This document shows, in pieces, positions 47,060 through 58,550 of a stretch of DNA of 64,000 nt. The first letter of the stretch is position 1, and every line of letters begins with the position of its first letter. The notes under the pieces were generated by a model. It saw only the letters and a list, made by a program, of their open reading frames with translations. It searched no databases and had not been told where the DNA came from. The position numbers were made by a program, and so were the translations under genes. Source of the DNA: Luzula sylvatica (Eukaryota; Streptophyta; Magnoliopsida; Poales; Juncaceae); the NCBI GenBank assembly GCA_946800325.1, contig OX326958.1:61807793-61871792 (forward strand), read 5' to 3'.

Positions 47060-49006
47060 AGTAGGTGACGTGTATATATTTTGTTATTGTCAATTATATA
47101 CTTTATAAGAGTGGTGATGCATGTCTCTCTTAAAATTTCTTAGATTGATTGATTTGTTAGTGTCTGCATTAATGATGGTAGTAAAACATGACTATTTAAT
47201 TTTTTTTCACTGATCATATATAGGAAAATATGGTAAAAAAGATCCATTATTTCTCACATCATTAAGTTATTTAATATTTTTAACAAGTTTGTTTACCACC
47301 ATCTATAATTAATGAAATTTAAATCTATAAATTTGGAAAAGAAGTTATTTGGACTAATAATATATCATTTAACATGTGCTAAACGAATACACATGAATAA
47401 AACCATCGTAAAAAATAAACAAAAATATAATAATGAAAATGAAAATAATAATTACGCAAAAATTAGAAAATGAAAATGAAAATATTTTTCTTTTAAAAAA
47501 AATGGAAAATAAAATAATAAAAAGTTGTTCAAATAAATATGACTTATCATGTGTCGGATTGAATATAATAAAAATATTAAATAAACCAAGTTATTTTTGT
47601 ATAATTTGGTTTACCACATAATCAATGTGATTTACCACCTAATAAATATAGTTTGACATCTAATTAATACGATTTGCCACATATTTACCAACCTCCTTAT
47701 TTTGGACCCATCTTTATGCAATCTCCTCATGCCACCTCATCACAACTCATGCCACATCATCACTATTATTTCAACCATTAGATTATGATATGTGGCAACA
47801 TATGAATCATAGATTAACTTTTGATTTTGTGTGATCATGTTTTATTTGTAGATATTAATGTGTCCCTTATTTTACACATAGTTTTAAGCAATTTTAGAAG
47901 GCCACATCAACTTACATTGACGACGTGCCAAAATATTATTTGTTAGGTTCATGTTGGACCAGTTGTATTTGATTTTGAATTTTTTCACAATATGTTACAT
48001 GATCAATTGTGAATGCAAATAGAATGTGAAGAGTTTAAATATCTAAAATTAATAAATTAATATATAATATCATAAAACATACATCAAATATTGTTAGTAT
48101 TTTCATTATATAATTTTTAAAAATTAAGAAATATATTCGCTTGAATTTTATCTTTATTTTGAGATCCATATTATCATATATTTAATATTTTTCTCTAACT
48201 TAAAATTATGAAAACAATTATGTAAAAAAATATATAAAAATAAATTTAATTACATTAATGACTTGTAAGTCTAATTATTATTATTTAAAACTATAATTGA
48301 AATTTTTTTCGCATGCTACTAAGTATGTTATTATCATATATTAAATATTTTTTTCTAACTTAGAATTATGAAAATAATTATGTAAAAAACGACATAAAAA
48401 TAAATATAATTACATTAATGATTTGTAATGCTAATTATTATTATTTTTAAAAATATAATTGAAAAAATTGCACATCCTAATTATTATTATTTTTTTTTAA
48501 AACAATTATGTTATATTTGTATTTTTACTTAAAATTGTTTCATATTAATCTTTAAAAAAAAATAATGAAAGATATTTATATACTAAACACAAAGAATTTC
48601 TTTAACTTATATAATATTTTTCAATAATAAACATGAAACATAAAATTTATCAGACACAAATAATTTTTTTAAACTTTTACAATGTTATTATTCTTAATTT
48701 TTGATATGAAAATTTAAAATATCATACGATTTTGATTTTTGTTTATGCCCACGCATGTTGTTTTATTATTTTATAGCGACATTTATTCTTTTTTGTATGT
48801 GTTGCATTAAAGTACAAAATAAATATTTCGCAATGTGAAATATTCAAAAATAATATAATAATTTTGTCATCATCAAATTTTCTTAATCAATATAATATTT
48901 ATTTTTATAAAGTCTTATATTTCATCCGAAAAAATCATAACTATATATTATGTGTACGGTAAAACAAATGAAACAAAATCGCCGCGAAGCGCGGGTAATC
49001 TCCTAG
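47060..49006 (+). mobile_element. Probable Helitron, 3' end clear, 5' end unknown
   Basis: The end at 48982-49006 is textbook: CCGCG-AAG-CGCGG stem, then GTAATCTCCTAG and host T. Upstream DNA is AT-rich and non-coding, with phrases such as CCACATCATCACTATTATTTCAACC (47750-47775) common in non-autonomous plant Helitrons. The start coordinate is a guess. Confidence 0.5.
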
Positions 49007-50135
49007 TTGTGATTTATAATCTAAAATAATTTAACATTTAATGCATTTGTTATATGTTGCCAACACATCAATACATTGAGGGGATATTAGAGGGAACAAG
49101 TATAATTTTTCTACTTATAATTAATGTTGCAAAACACATTAAACGGGACGACTCGGAAGGTTACCTATAATCACTTATTGCTTAATCAACATTAATCGTT
49201 CTTCTTAGTCGTTATTATTTTACCCTATATAAAATTTTGTTTTTAAAATTATAATAATTATAATTCAAATTTCAATGATAAAACAAACATAAAAATCACA
49301 ATTCAAATTTTAAAGTCCAAATAACATTTTTTATTCAACGGTTTTAATTAAATTAGCATCTAATATTTGTTTCAAATTTCAATTATTTAAATAACATTTT
49401 TAATAATATTATGTTTTCATATATAGTCGACACTAACCGGTCAATATTTGGCGTTATTATTTCATATACAATAGTATATTTTTAAAAATACTATTAATCA
49501 TATAGTTCAAATTCTTAAGATAAAACATAAACATCATAATACAATTTTCAAAGTCCAAATAAAAATTTAATTTAATTAAGTGACATGATACAAATTCATA
49601 GTTTTTTTAAGTAAATATTCTATTTGTTTTGAATTCGGATTTTGTTTGTCTTGAATTCGGGTGTAAATAAAAATTAGTAAAAAAAAAACAATTTGATCCC
49701 GATTAATTGGTTGAACAAAATGGTATCAAGCGTTGTGTCATCATTTTTTCATCTCTCATCAAGAGAAGAGAGAAAAAATCATTGGTAAAAAATAAATGAC
49801 TTTAACTTGGGATTTGGGAATCATAAAATACTTCGAAGTTATTTTTTGCAACTAAGATTCCATGTGAAATTCAAAGACGATGTTAACAAAGCATCAACGT
49901 GGCAATTGGCATAGATTAAATACGCATCCGCATATGGTTTAAGATACGATTCTATTTTATGATTATTTGTTAGAATTCACATGGTCATTCGAGTCGAGTG
50001 GCACATACGCACTACATGTTTGAAAAACAAGTAAAACATATTTTTCTGATGCGACCAAGTAGTAAAATATTAGATTGTATTCAAAACCATTATTCCTGTA
50101 TACCATATAAAATTAAATATCATTAATAAATTTTC
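49007..50135. other. AT-rich intergenic DNA
   Basis: No ORFs or clear repeats beyond simple AT tracts. A stretch near 49968-50010 (TTAGAATTCACATGGTCATTCGAGTCGAG, read in two pieces) resembles 52745-52780, so some dispersed repeat is present. Confidence 0.4.
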
Positions 50136-50152
50136 AAAATGAACTCTAAAAT

Positions 50153-51593
50153 ATATACTTGTTTGTGTAATTATATGAAAAGTTTCAAAAACGGTTAGAT
50201 CTCCAGCAAAAACCGCCGCTCCAACTAAAGCTCCAGCGATCTCAGGCCCCCGGCGGCCTCGGCCTCCGTTGGGAGGTCATCTCCTCATCGCCCGCCTCTC
50301 GTCTCAGAACTCAGAAACCTAAGCAAGAATTGGGCGATAACCACTCCGATCAACCCTGATCGTGAGCTCCGCTTGCCTGTCCGGACCACCTTGCTCCGAT
50401 CCATCTCTTGAGACCGCTTATCTATCGACAGTGACAGTAGACAGTGCACGTTTGTGCGAATTTCTTTCCTCCAAACCTAATTACGATTTTTTCCCCTTTC
50501 CTAGGAAGAACTACATCTCCTGCCCTAATCTCCGGTGTGGATCGTTGTTGGAAGGTGGGATTTCTGCCCTGATATCCAATACGATTCAGGATTTCTGGAG
50601 TTTCTATTCTGTCACGTTTGGTGATTCAATTGCGCACAAATTCTCAAGACTCTAATTACGAGTTTCTATTCTGTCACGTTTGGTGATTCAATTGCCCTAA
50701 TCTCCTTGTCCTCTCTTCTTCTCCACCCCAGATCGGGCAAGTGAGTTCGACACATCGCCGATCTACACTATCTTGCCTCCACTGAAGTGATTCGGAACCC
50801 AATTCCACCATTTCGATCTACAACCGAGATTGGGGAATTTTCTAAGCTTCTATTCTCTAAGCTTCAATTCGAATCGGTTCTTCAAATCAACTCTCCAATT
50901 TGGATTGGACAACAACAAGTAGCATCAAGTCGTAGGTCCTCTCCAAGAAGTTGATCCATCCAAACTTAATGACGAGGATAAATTTATTATTCGATGCACG
51001 GTACGAGTACTGTCCATCTCGGCCATTCCATCTCGCATTCATATCGTCCAAGATAGATCTTGATTGGAGATATGTATCATTTTCATCGGCGTTATTGGAT
51101 CCTTCTCACCTAGTGGATCTTCGCTCGATAAGGATTCGAATTATATTCAAAATTGAGCAAATTTGGTCCGTGGATTGGACAAGTATGATCGACCAATCCG
51201 TTTTAAAAATTCAAGAGTGGCCGAAAATGAGAGAAAGATTCGCTCTCACGGTTTCATTCGTTTTAACCGATCCACTCTCATTTCCTACGCAAAACTTGAT
51301 CAAGAAAATTTTGCTCGATTCACAAGTATTGTCTCGTTTGGAGTCTTCAAGAAACCGAGGTTTAAGCATTGTTTATCGATGCCATATTTATGAAGAAAAA
51401 ATTGTGAAAAATTTATATCGAGGAATTTTTCTTGTATTAGAATTTATGTAATAGGTTATAGAATGAGTGTTATAGGCTTAAAATATTTAAAACCGTCTAT
51501 TTTCTAGGCATGTGGTTTTGTACGAAAAATTTATGTAACGTGTCAATGTATATATGCCTAAGGATTTTTTTGCAAAAAAAAAAAAAAAAAAAA
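50153..51593 (+). mobile_element. 1.44-kb retroposed transcript with 17-bp TSD
   Basis: A poly-A run ends the segment, and the 17-bp direct repeat AAAATGAACTCTAAAAT flanks it (50136-50152 and 51594-51610). It is GC-richer than its surroundings, with a C-rich, UTR-like beginning and an AT-rich 3'-UTR-like end. ORFs of 97 and about 160 codons (50362-50655 and 50951-51451) match nothing I recognise. A phrase of about 34 bp (TTTCTATTCTGTCACG...) occurs twice, near 50600 and 50661. It could be a processed pseudogene, a retroposed non-coding RNA or a LINE-dependent element. Confidence 0.75.
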
Positions 51594-51704
51594 AAAATGA
51601 ACTCTAAAATTAAAAATAAAAACCCAACAAAAAAAAATAACAAACAAAAGAATAAAACAAATGGCTAGAGAAACCAAATTCAAACTTCAAAAATAATTCA
51701 AAAT

Positions 51705-51905
51705 TTAAACAGTGTGGCTCGAAGCGCCACCGAGTAATCTCTCATCTTCCTTCGGCGCTTCAGACGAGAGCTCGAAATTTTGTCTCTGAGTCATTTTATT
51801 CCACTCGTTCTCCACGCTAAAGAATACCCACTGAAACCTCCTCACTATTTCCAGAGCCGAAATTGTAAATACAGTAATGTAATTATGCCTAAGATGCGCC
51901 GATAG
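51705..51905 (-). pseudogene. C-terminal exon of an EXS-domain protein (fragment)
   Basis: In minus-strand sense it encodes LSAHLRHNYITVFTISALEI, VRRFQWVFFSVENEWNKM and a hydrophilic tail ending at a stop (51705-51707). This matches the end of plant EXS (ERD1/XPR1/SYG1) membrane proteins. Nothing else of the gene is visible in the window. Its 5' edge abuts a TAGGGGTGTACA transposon-like end at 51908. It is probably a captured or orphaned terminal exon. Confidence 0.7.
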
Positions 51906-51907
51906 TA

Positions 51908-52720
51908 GGGGTGTACACAAAATTCTCCAACCCGCCCAACCCGCCCAACCCGACCCGGACCAACCCGTTTTTGCGGGTTTCAAAATTATTGGATCGGGAC
52001 CCGGACCGACCCGGACCGACCCGGTTTTTGCGGGTCGGGTTGTGGATTTGAAATTAAAAACCCGGATAACCCAACCCGACCCATAGACTATCAAATTTTC
52101 AATTAATTTGGTAAAACTTATTCATATCTCTAATACTTTAGAAAGTTAATTATCGCATTTATCCTCTAGATTAGTTTAACATAAATTAGAGTTAGGTTCT
52201 CTTTACTTCCATTAATAATCTACTAAAACACAACCACAAATCCATTAAATTATTAACCACAAGTTCATAACAAAATTCAATAGTCAATAACATGATGAAA
52301 CTTTTTCTTTTATTTTCATCACGCCGGAAGCATATGAAGTTCAAATAATCAAACCAACAACATAAAACTTCTTCATGGGACATAAATTAAGAATTCTCAT
52401 TTACTTAATTGATGTTATATTATATGATTCAAGTATAATTGGTACCATCGAATTGGGTGTTTGTTATATTGTATGATTTAATTAAATTATGATTTATTTT
52501 TCAATCGTGATTCATATGTTTGTTAAAGTAATTTTGAGTGTTTAATCAACAAATAGTTCTTATTGAATATTTTTTTGTTACATATGAATAATCGAATACA
52601 TATCTATATAGTATAGAATCGGCAAAAAAAACCCGGCTAACCCGCCCAACCCGCCCAACCCGATTATGTTGGGTTTCGAAATTTTTATAAGTATCATGGG
52701 TTGGGTTGGGTTGGAGAGTA
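51908..52720. mobile_element. hAT-like element remnant with CCCGCCCAA motifs
   Basis: The left end TAGGGGTGTACACAA resembles plant hAT ends and is followed by dense AACCCG/CCCGG repeats (51930-52080). The right side carries the same motifs (52630-52720), ending GGGTTGGGTTGGAGAG, but a matching right TIR is missing. The middle is AT-rich. Confidence 0.55.
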
Positions 52721-52851
52721 GATATCCTGTTTACTTGTTGGTTATTTGATAGAATTCAAATGGTTATTCGAGTCGAGAGGCACGGAGGTATCCCCGTTCT
52801 GTTTCGGAGGAACATAAAATAAAAAATCTACGATGTGAAATTATTACTTTT

Positions 52852-54145
52852 TTTTTTTGAAAAATTAAGAGGCCTAAACCTCTTTAAATTATATTAAAGC
52901 AAGTCTAATACAATATTTTTTCCAAGTGATTCCTAAATATTACATGAGTAATGTAAAAAAAAAAAGGAAAAATTATGTGAATTTCCTAGAAGGGGTGGGA
53001 AGGAAGAAAAGACGAGAAAGGGGAAAGAAAGTGTTCGAGAAAATTGGTTAGCAATGTTTGAGCCAAAGTTCACCCTCGGAGATTATTTTGGAAGCAACAA
53101 GCGATGACGTGGTCGTGGTGTTTGTGAAGACCCGACCATTCCGCTCTTTCCAAATTTCCCATATTGCGGCAAGGAAAAAGACATCGATTTTCCTCCTTTG
53201 ATCGCTTGTTCGGCTCTTCCTATTCGATTGCCAAAAATCGATGACGGAGTCCTTCGGTTCGTACGTTAGGCCGAGATGATGGAAGACCTCTCTCCAAATC
53301 CTCGAGGCGAAATTACATTGTATTAGGAGGTGATTTGCCGATTCTTCTTCCTCGGTGCAATTTTTGCATATGGTGTCGTGCGGCCAATTCCTCTTGCGTA
53401 GGACATCTCCCGTTAAGATTCTCTCATTGCTTGCCAACCAACAAATTTTTTTTACCTTTAACGGAGCTTTTGCTTTCCAAAGTGGTTTGTGCCACACGCA
53501 TCTAACCCCCGGGTCGATGAAGAAGGAGTATGTGTTGGATGTGGAGAAAAGGGGTATCGCCATATTTAGCCATCGTGTTGACCCGAGTCCGGGTCGACGG
53601 AGTAGGCTAGTTTGAATTGGGGGAGCAACCTTTGTAAGTCCTTAATGAAGTAGGATGATGTGGTATCATTTAGATTTCCGAGGTCGATGGAGTTTTGAAT
53701 TCCATATATTTGTCTAATTGTCGACCCCCACATCCCCTCGCCTTGCGTGTTTATTTTCCAAAGCCATTTTAAAAGAAGTGCGTTGTTTTGAGTTTCGATA
53801 TCGATTAGGCCCAAACCGCCATTTTCCTTTGGGAGGCAAATTTTTTTCCAATTGATTAGGCAATGACCCCCCAAACAATCTTGATCGCCCTGCCATAAAA
53901 ATTTCCTTGTGATTTTGTTGATTTCCTTTATGAGCCATTGGGGTAGTTTGAAGCATTGCATAAAATAGATCGGGATGGCATTCAATACCGTTTTAGCTAA
54001 AGTGAGCCGGCCACCAAGTGAAAGGAATCTCCCTTTCCAACCCGCAAGTCTCGATTGCATTTTCTTGATTAGAGGTAAAAAGTCAAGTTTCTTCGGTTTT
54101 TTGTAGTTTAGGGGCATACCGAGGTAGATGATCGGTAGCTCCCTT
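52852..54145 (-). mobile_element. 5'-truncated L1-type LINE
   Basis: Flanked by TTATTACTTTT (52841-52851 and 54146-54156), with the poly-A as a T run at the left. In sense it starts in ORF2 after the reverse transcriptase core: ELPIIYLGMPLNYKK, LAGWKGRFLSLGGRLTL and FLWQG. It continues into the zf-RVT region (VWHKPLWKAKAPLKVKKICW, CKNCTEEEESANHLLIQC) and stops at 53048. The two ORFs, 53566-54117 and 53048-53563, are in different frames, so there is a frameshift near 53565. Confidence 0.88.
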
Positions 54146-54206
54146 TTATTACTTTTATTTCATAGTTTGTATTTAGGAAACTATAAAAAAAAAAATATTG
54201 TGAAGT

Positions 54207-54863
54207 CAGGCCCGGCCGCAGGTTCTAGAGGTCCCGAAGCCCATTTCGAAAAAGACCCCTCAACAATCTCTCGGTATCTCCTAAACAATGGTGCGTCTGC
54301 AAAATAAGTTTAGCGTTTACCTAACATGAAAGGCAATGAATTCTTGTCTCCGTTGACTTATTGCCTGCCTCCTCTCCGTCAAGATAGCCGGAGAACCAAA
54401 GCAGCAACTCGCCCTCCTTGCCAGAGTTGATCGTCGCAAGAATCATGCCCCTTCCTGTCCTCAAGATCAGGTGAATGAGAGAGATCAAATAAGAAGAGAA
54501 GAAGACGTAATGAATGAAATGGAAACAAGGCTTCATTTTTTTGTGGGCCATTCACGTTAGAATTTTTTTTTCTGTTATACTAAATAGTAAATATATTGAT
54601 ATGGGCGGTAATTTTTTTTTATATATGAAATTATTGAATGCTTTCCTTTGATTACAAATATTTTGTTATGGGCGGTTAGTTTTGTTCCTTCATTACTAAC
54701 CACACAAATTTTTTCACAAGTCCTTCATTTTAATCGTGCCTCCAGCTTCTTTGATAGTATTTTTTTTTTCTATACACATAAGCAACTGTGAAAATTTTCG
54801 GGCCCCAAAAATATCAGACCCCAAAGCCCAGGCTTCACCAGCCTATAACTGGGGCCGGGTCTG
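54207..54863. mobile_element. Non-autonomous hAT element with 8-bp TSD
   Basis: 657 bp, CAGGCCCGGCC... to ...GGGGCCGGGTCTG, flanked by TGTGAAGT (54199-54206 and 54864-54871). GACCCC-type motifs lie near both ends. No transposase. It is the same general type as 12319-13531. The uninterrupted repeat at about 11659-11670 shows one copy of the target. Confidence 0.88.
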
Positions 54864-55140
54864 TGTGAAGTTACGAAATGATCATGTTATGTATTTTAAA
54901 TTTTATAGGTGATCAATTTTATTTTAATAGTTGTGACTTGTAAGATTAACAATAATTTGTGTTTACATTTTGTTCTAAATTTTATAATGATATACATAAC
55001 TCGTTATTCTATAAATATGTTATTATTATTTTATTTTACCTAACAAAATTATTTATACACTATAATTTCAAGGATAAGAATAATTTTTTTTTTTTCAAAT
55101 AGAGATAACTTTTTAATTTCCGTGTAAATATTCATAAAAT

Positions 55141-55499
55141 GGAAAATACTATTTGATAATTTACAACGAAATAGAAATATATGTTTTTTGTCATCTCTTT
55201 TTTTTTTTGGAGCATAAATACATTTCTAGAATTCCGTAAACATTATACAATGAATTTATTTATATATATATATATTAAAAAAATAGTATTATTATGAATT
55301 GCGTAAACATTATCTTTCATGTTGCTGTTCATTTGGGCATTATTGTGACTCGTTTCACGATCGTCTACAAAAATTATGGAACACTAAATTTGCTTATTAT
55401 GTCCACCCGTTACGCGACTGGTTACAAAAATAAGAAAACACAAAATAAAAAAATTAGACACGTGTCACATTCTCATACATTTATATATTTTTAATACTA
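55141..55499. other. AT-rich intergenic DNA
   Basis: It contains an (AT)n run at 55261-55275. The small ORF 55294-55494 has no recognisable product. Confidence 0.4.
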
Positions 55500-55528
55500 C
55501 TAGCTTTATCCCCGCGCAATTGCGCGGG
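55500..55528 (-). mobile_element. Helitron 3' terminus, minus strand
   Basis: On the minus strand the order is the perfect palindrome CCCGCGCAATTGCGCGGG (55511-55528), GATAAAG, then CTAG (55500-55503). The body extends to higher coordinates and probably includes the minisatellite at 55780-56215. The 5' end was not located. Confidence 0.75.
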
Positions 55529-55779
55529 ATGTTTTTTATATAATTATTTAAATAGAATTAACGCCAGTGCGAATTAACGCGCATGCGTTTGAACTAAATT
55601 AATCTAATCATGACATATTTGCAAATATCATGATGTCAATAGATGTATGAGGTTCACGAAATTAGTCTATCACGAATATTATTTTCTAATATAATTTGTA
55701 TAAATAGCATTTGCTCAGGTGTTTCTAAATTCGATTAATATAATCAGGACATATTCACAAATTTTAATATGTATGTAAA

Positions 55780-56215
55780 ATAGGAAACAAAGACCAAATG
55801 TAAAATAAGAAAAAATTATCAAAATGTAAATAAAAACCGAAATGTAAATAAAAAGGACCAAAATGTAAATTAAAACTAAAAAGGACCAACATATAAATAA
55901 AAAGGACCGAAATATAAATTAAAATGTAAAAAAGGACTGAAATGTAAATAAAAAAGGACCAAAATGTTAATAAAAAGGACCAAAATATAAACTTAAATTA
56001 AAAAGGACCAAGATATAAATAAAAAGGACCAAAATGTAAATTCAAAAATGTAAAAAAGGACCGAAACATAAATAAAAGAGAATCAAAATATAAATAAAAA
56101 GGACCAAAATGTAATTTTCTAAACTAAAAAGGACCAAAATATAAATAAAAAGGACCAAAATGTAATTTTTAATCTAAAAAGGACCAAAATGTAAATTTAA
56201 AAATATTTTTTTTAC
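55780..56215. repeat. Minisatellite, AAAAAGGACCAAAATGTAAAT unit
   Basis: About 20 irregular copies with core GGACCAAAATGTAAAT, spaced roughly 18-36 bp, some with GACCGAAA variants. It lies next to the Helitron end and is probably internal to that element. Confidence 0.8.
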
Positions 56216-57236
56216 AAAAAAACCTTTGATGACTCGGCCTCATGTATGAGCTCCATTTCTTCCAACTTTATACATAAGTATAATATAATTTAAATTATAT
56301 TATATTTGTTAAAGTAAAATAAAATTATATTAATACTATAACTATAATTAATATAATAAAACATATTAATATTGTATACAAGCTAGTCTTATATTAATAC
56401 AAATTAATTATGTCACATATCAGATTGAAACATTATGCTATTATTCAATAATATATCACTTTAATTAATTAGTTAATATGACATAACAAATTTAAATAAA
56501 TTTACAAATTCGATGTATTCAATAAATACAATCAATGATTAGCGTTATTTATTTCAATCAGAAAAAAAAATTTAACTTAAATTTTATGCACAAACATAAT
56601 TACATTAAACTATATTAGGCCAATATGAAATACCATTATAATTAAGCCGATGTGAATTAATAATAACCTTTTTTCAAGATCAATTATTTAACCGGGTCAA
56701 TGTGATGAAAGATTTCATTTAGAAAACACAAACAAATTGAGAGAAATGAAGAAAAATCGCCCACCAAAATAACTGATCCATTCTCAATAGACTACTTTCA
56801 CATATCTAAATTCTTGTTATGCCAACCCTAATCCATAAGAACGTTATTGAGTGATCGTGTGGCCGTTTGGATCGTTTGTTATATTTATTGTTAGTAGATC
56901 TAGTTGTTTGTCGTAAAGGCTCACGTCCTTGTAGTCTTTTTGATCGGAACTATTATAAGAGGTTCGTCACGTTGTTTGTGACGGCGAGGCTACTCCCGGA
57001 GACGTATGCACATTTGGCCGAAGTCCGTTGTCATATCCGGTGTTATCTCTCTATCTATTCTATTTACTTTTATTCGGGTTTATTTTATTTTATTTTCTTT
57101 TCTTGGAACCCGGAGTTGCTATACTCCCTCTGTTGTTGCGTGTGTCTATCAAACCATCGCATTTGCAGTTGTGTGAGTCTTGAATAAGTTACGTATTCAT
57201 TCATAATTAGAAAATAATCATACGCACCAGAAGTTG
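56216..57236. other. Intergenic, no gene recognised
   Basis: AT-rich to about 56700, then a somewhat GC-richer stretch (56840-57190). It carries a 106-codon Cys-rich ORF that resembles nothing I know and has no supporting context. Confidence 0.35.
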
Positions 57237-57440
57237 TGTTTTACTTTTCAGTATTTATTTTACGTATTTTACTTTCAGTACTTTACTTCCGCATTTTATT
57301 TTAAGTAATTTACTTTTCACATTTTTACTTTATGTATTTTACTTTCCCACACTTTACTTTCAATACTTTAATTTTCGCACTTTACATTCAGTATCCTTAC
57401 TTTCGGTACTTTACCTTTCCACACTTTACTATTAATAATT
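57237..57440. repeat. Degenerate tandem repeat with ACTTT core
   Basis: About 14 copies of a 13-16-bp unit such as TTTACTTTCAGTA or TTTACTTTCCACA in an array. Confidence 0.75.
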
Positions 57441-57494
57441 TTCAGTATTTTTATTAATTAGCACAATATATATTTAAAAGTACCAAGACTAAAG

Positions 57495-58537
57495 TGAAGA
57501 AAATACAGTTTCGGATCAACCATAAAAGTGTACACAAGGATAAACGAATGTAAGCGTACATTCGTGGTCATAACTCTCAGTAGGAAAATCTAATTTGAAT
57601 GGTTCAAATTGGATTAGATATATAATGAGATTATCTAGAACTTTCATGTAGAAATATTTTTCATTTGAACGAAGTATCAGTGTCATTTTAATGGAATATC
57701 GAAATGGTGCGACAGTTTGACATACAGTTAGTAAAACGTCCGTACCTTTTGCATCCGAACTCCAATTGGGCCAGACCAAATTGGGTTAGAAAGATAATAA
57801 GATTATCTAGAACTTTCGTGAAGGTTTAAAGTCGGTTGGAACAATTTAATATTTTCGTTTCAACAGAATACTGAAATGGTGTCTGCAGTTTTCTGTCTGA
57901 AAAGGTGTATATGAGATATACATATCTTTTGGCCCATCCTTATCCTATATGATATAAATATGATGTTTCTCTGTCTCTCTCTAACCAATTTATTCAGTCC
58001 AACCTGTGGAATTAATAAGATTAATCCAGAATATTGAGAGTATTCTTTCTAAGAGCGAAAGAGTGCGAAGAGAGAAAACCGAGAAAAAGAGTTTTTCTCG
58101 GTGTAGAGAATCGATCTAATCAAGCAAGTTCGCCGGTGCAGCGTCTAGGCAGTTGCACCTGCGACCGACGAACTCCGACTCACGGTGGATACAAGTAGAG
58201 AAGCGACACTTGTGGCTCTTCGATTGTGATCAAACCGAAGGAGCAAAACTATCGGCTGTGCAAGAGTGTGGACGTGGGATGCACGAAAGACAACCGGAGG
58301 CGTGTCAAGACGGTGGGAGACGTGTGGCACGGGACGCACGGACTAGTCACCAACGTGACACCGGAGAAGGAAAGGATGCGAGCGATCAATCTGTCGTGCG
58401 TGATCAATTTCACGCAGGTAATCGTCTATCCTTCTATTGCATCGTACTCTCGAAGTCATGGCGTGATCTTGGATTTTGGGAACCGGACCGGACCTTCATA
58501 TCCGCTGCGCGAGTCCGGGGTCGATGAATTCCCAACA
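57495..58537 (+). repeat. 5' LTR of the decayed Copia
   Basis: 1043 bp, same family as the outer Copia LTR (1021 bp) but clearly diverged, so this copy is much older. Confidence 0.85.
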
Positions 58538-58538
58538 G

Positions 58539-58550
58539 TGGTATCAGAGC
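58539..58550 (+). other. Primer binding site of the decayed Copia
   Basis: TGGTATCAGAGC, one base after the LTR; tRNA-Met type. It also indicates what the outer Copia lost at its own 5' end. Confidence 0.85.

Larger units (their letters stand above)
52780..55140. repeat. Dispersed repeat broken by two insertions
   Basis: The pieces 52780-52851, 54146-54206 and 54871-55140 together match the uninterrupted copy at 11500-11970. The interruptions are the LINE at 52852-54145 and the hAT element at 54207-54863. Confidence 0.8.

Noticed and set aside
50951..51451. ORF of about 160 codons as a gene
   Set aside because: It lies within a retroposed, poly-A-tailed segment, has no in-frame family match I recognise, and its composition is UTR-like. 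Reported only as part of that element.
55780..56215. CRISPR-like array
   Set aside because: Units and spacing are irregular and the spacers are parts of the same repeat; this is a plant minisatellite.
56867..57187. 106-codon Cys-rich ORF
   Set aside because: No signal peptide pattern, homology or neighbouring exon supports it, and it sits among repeats.
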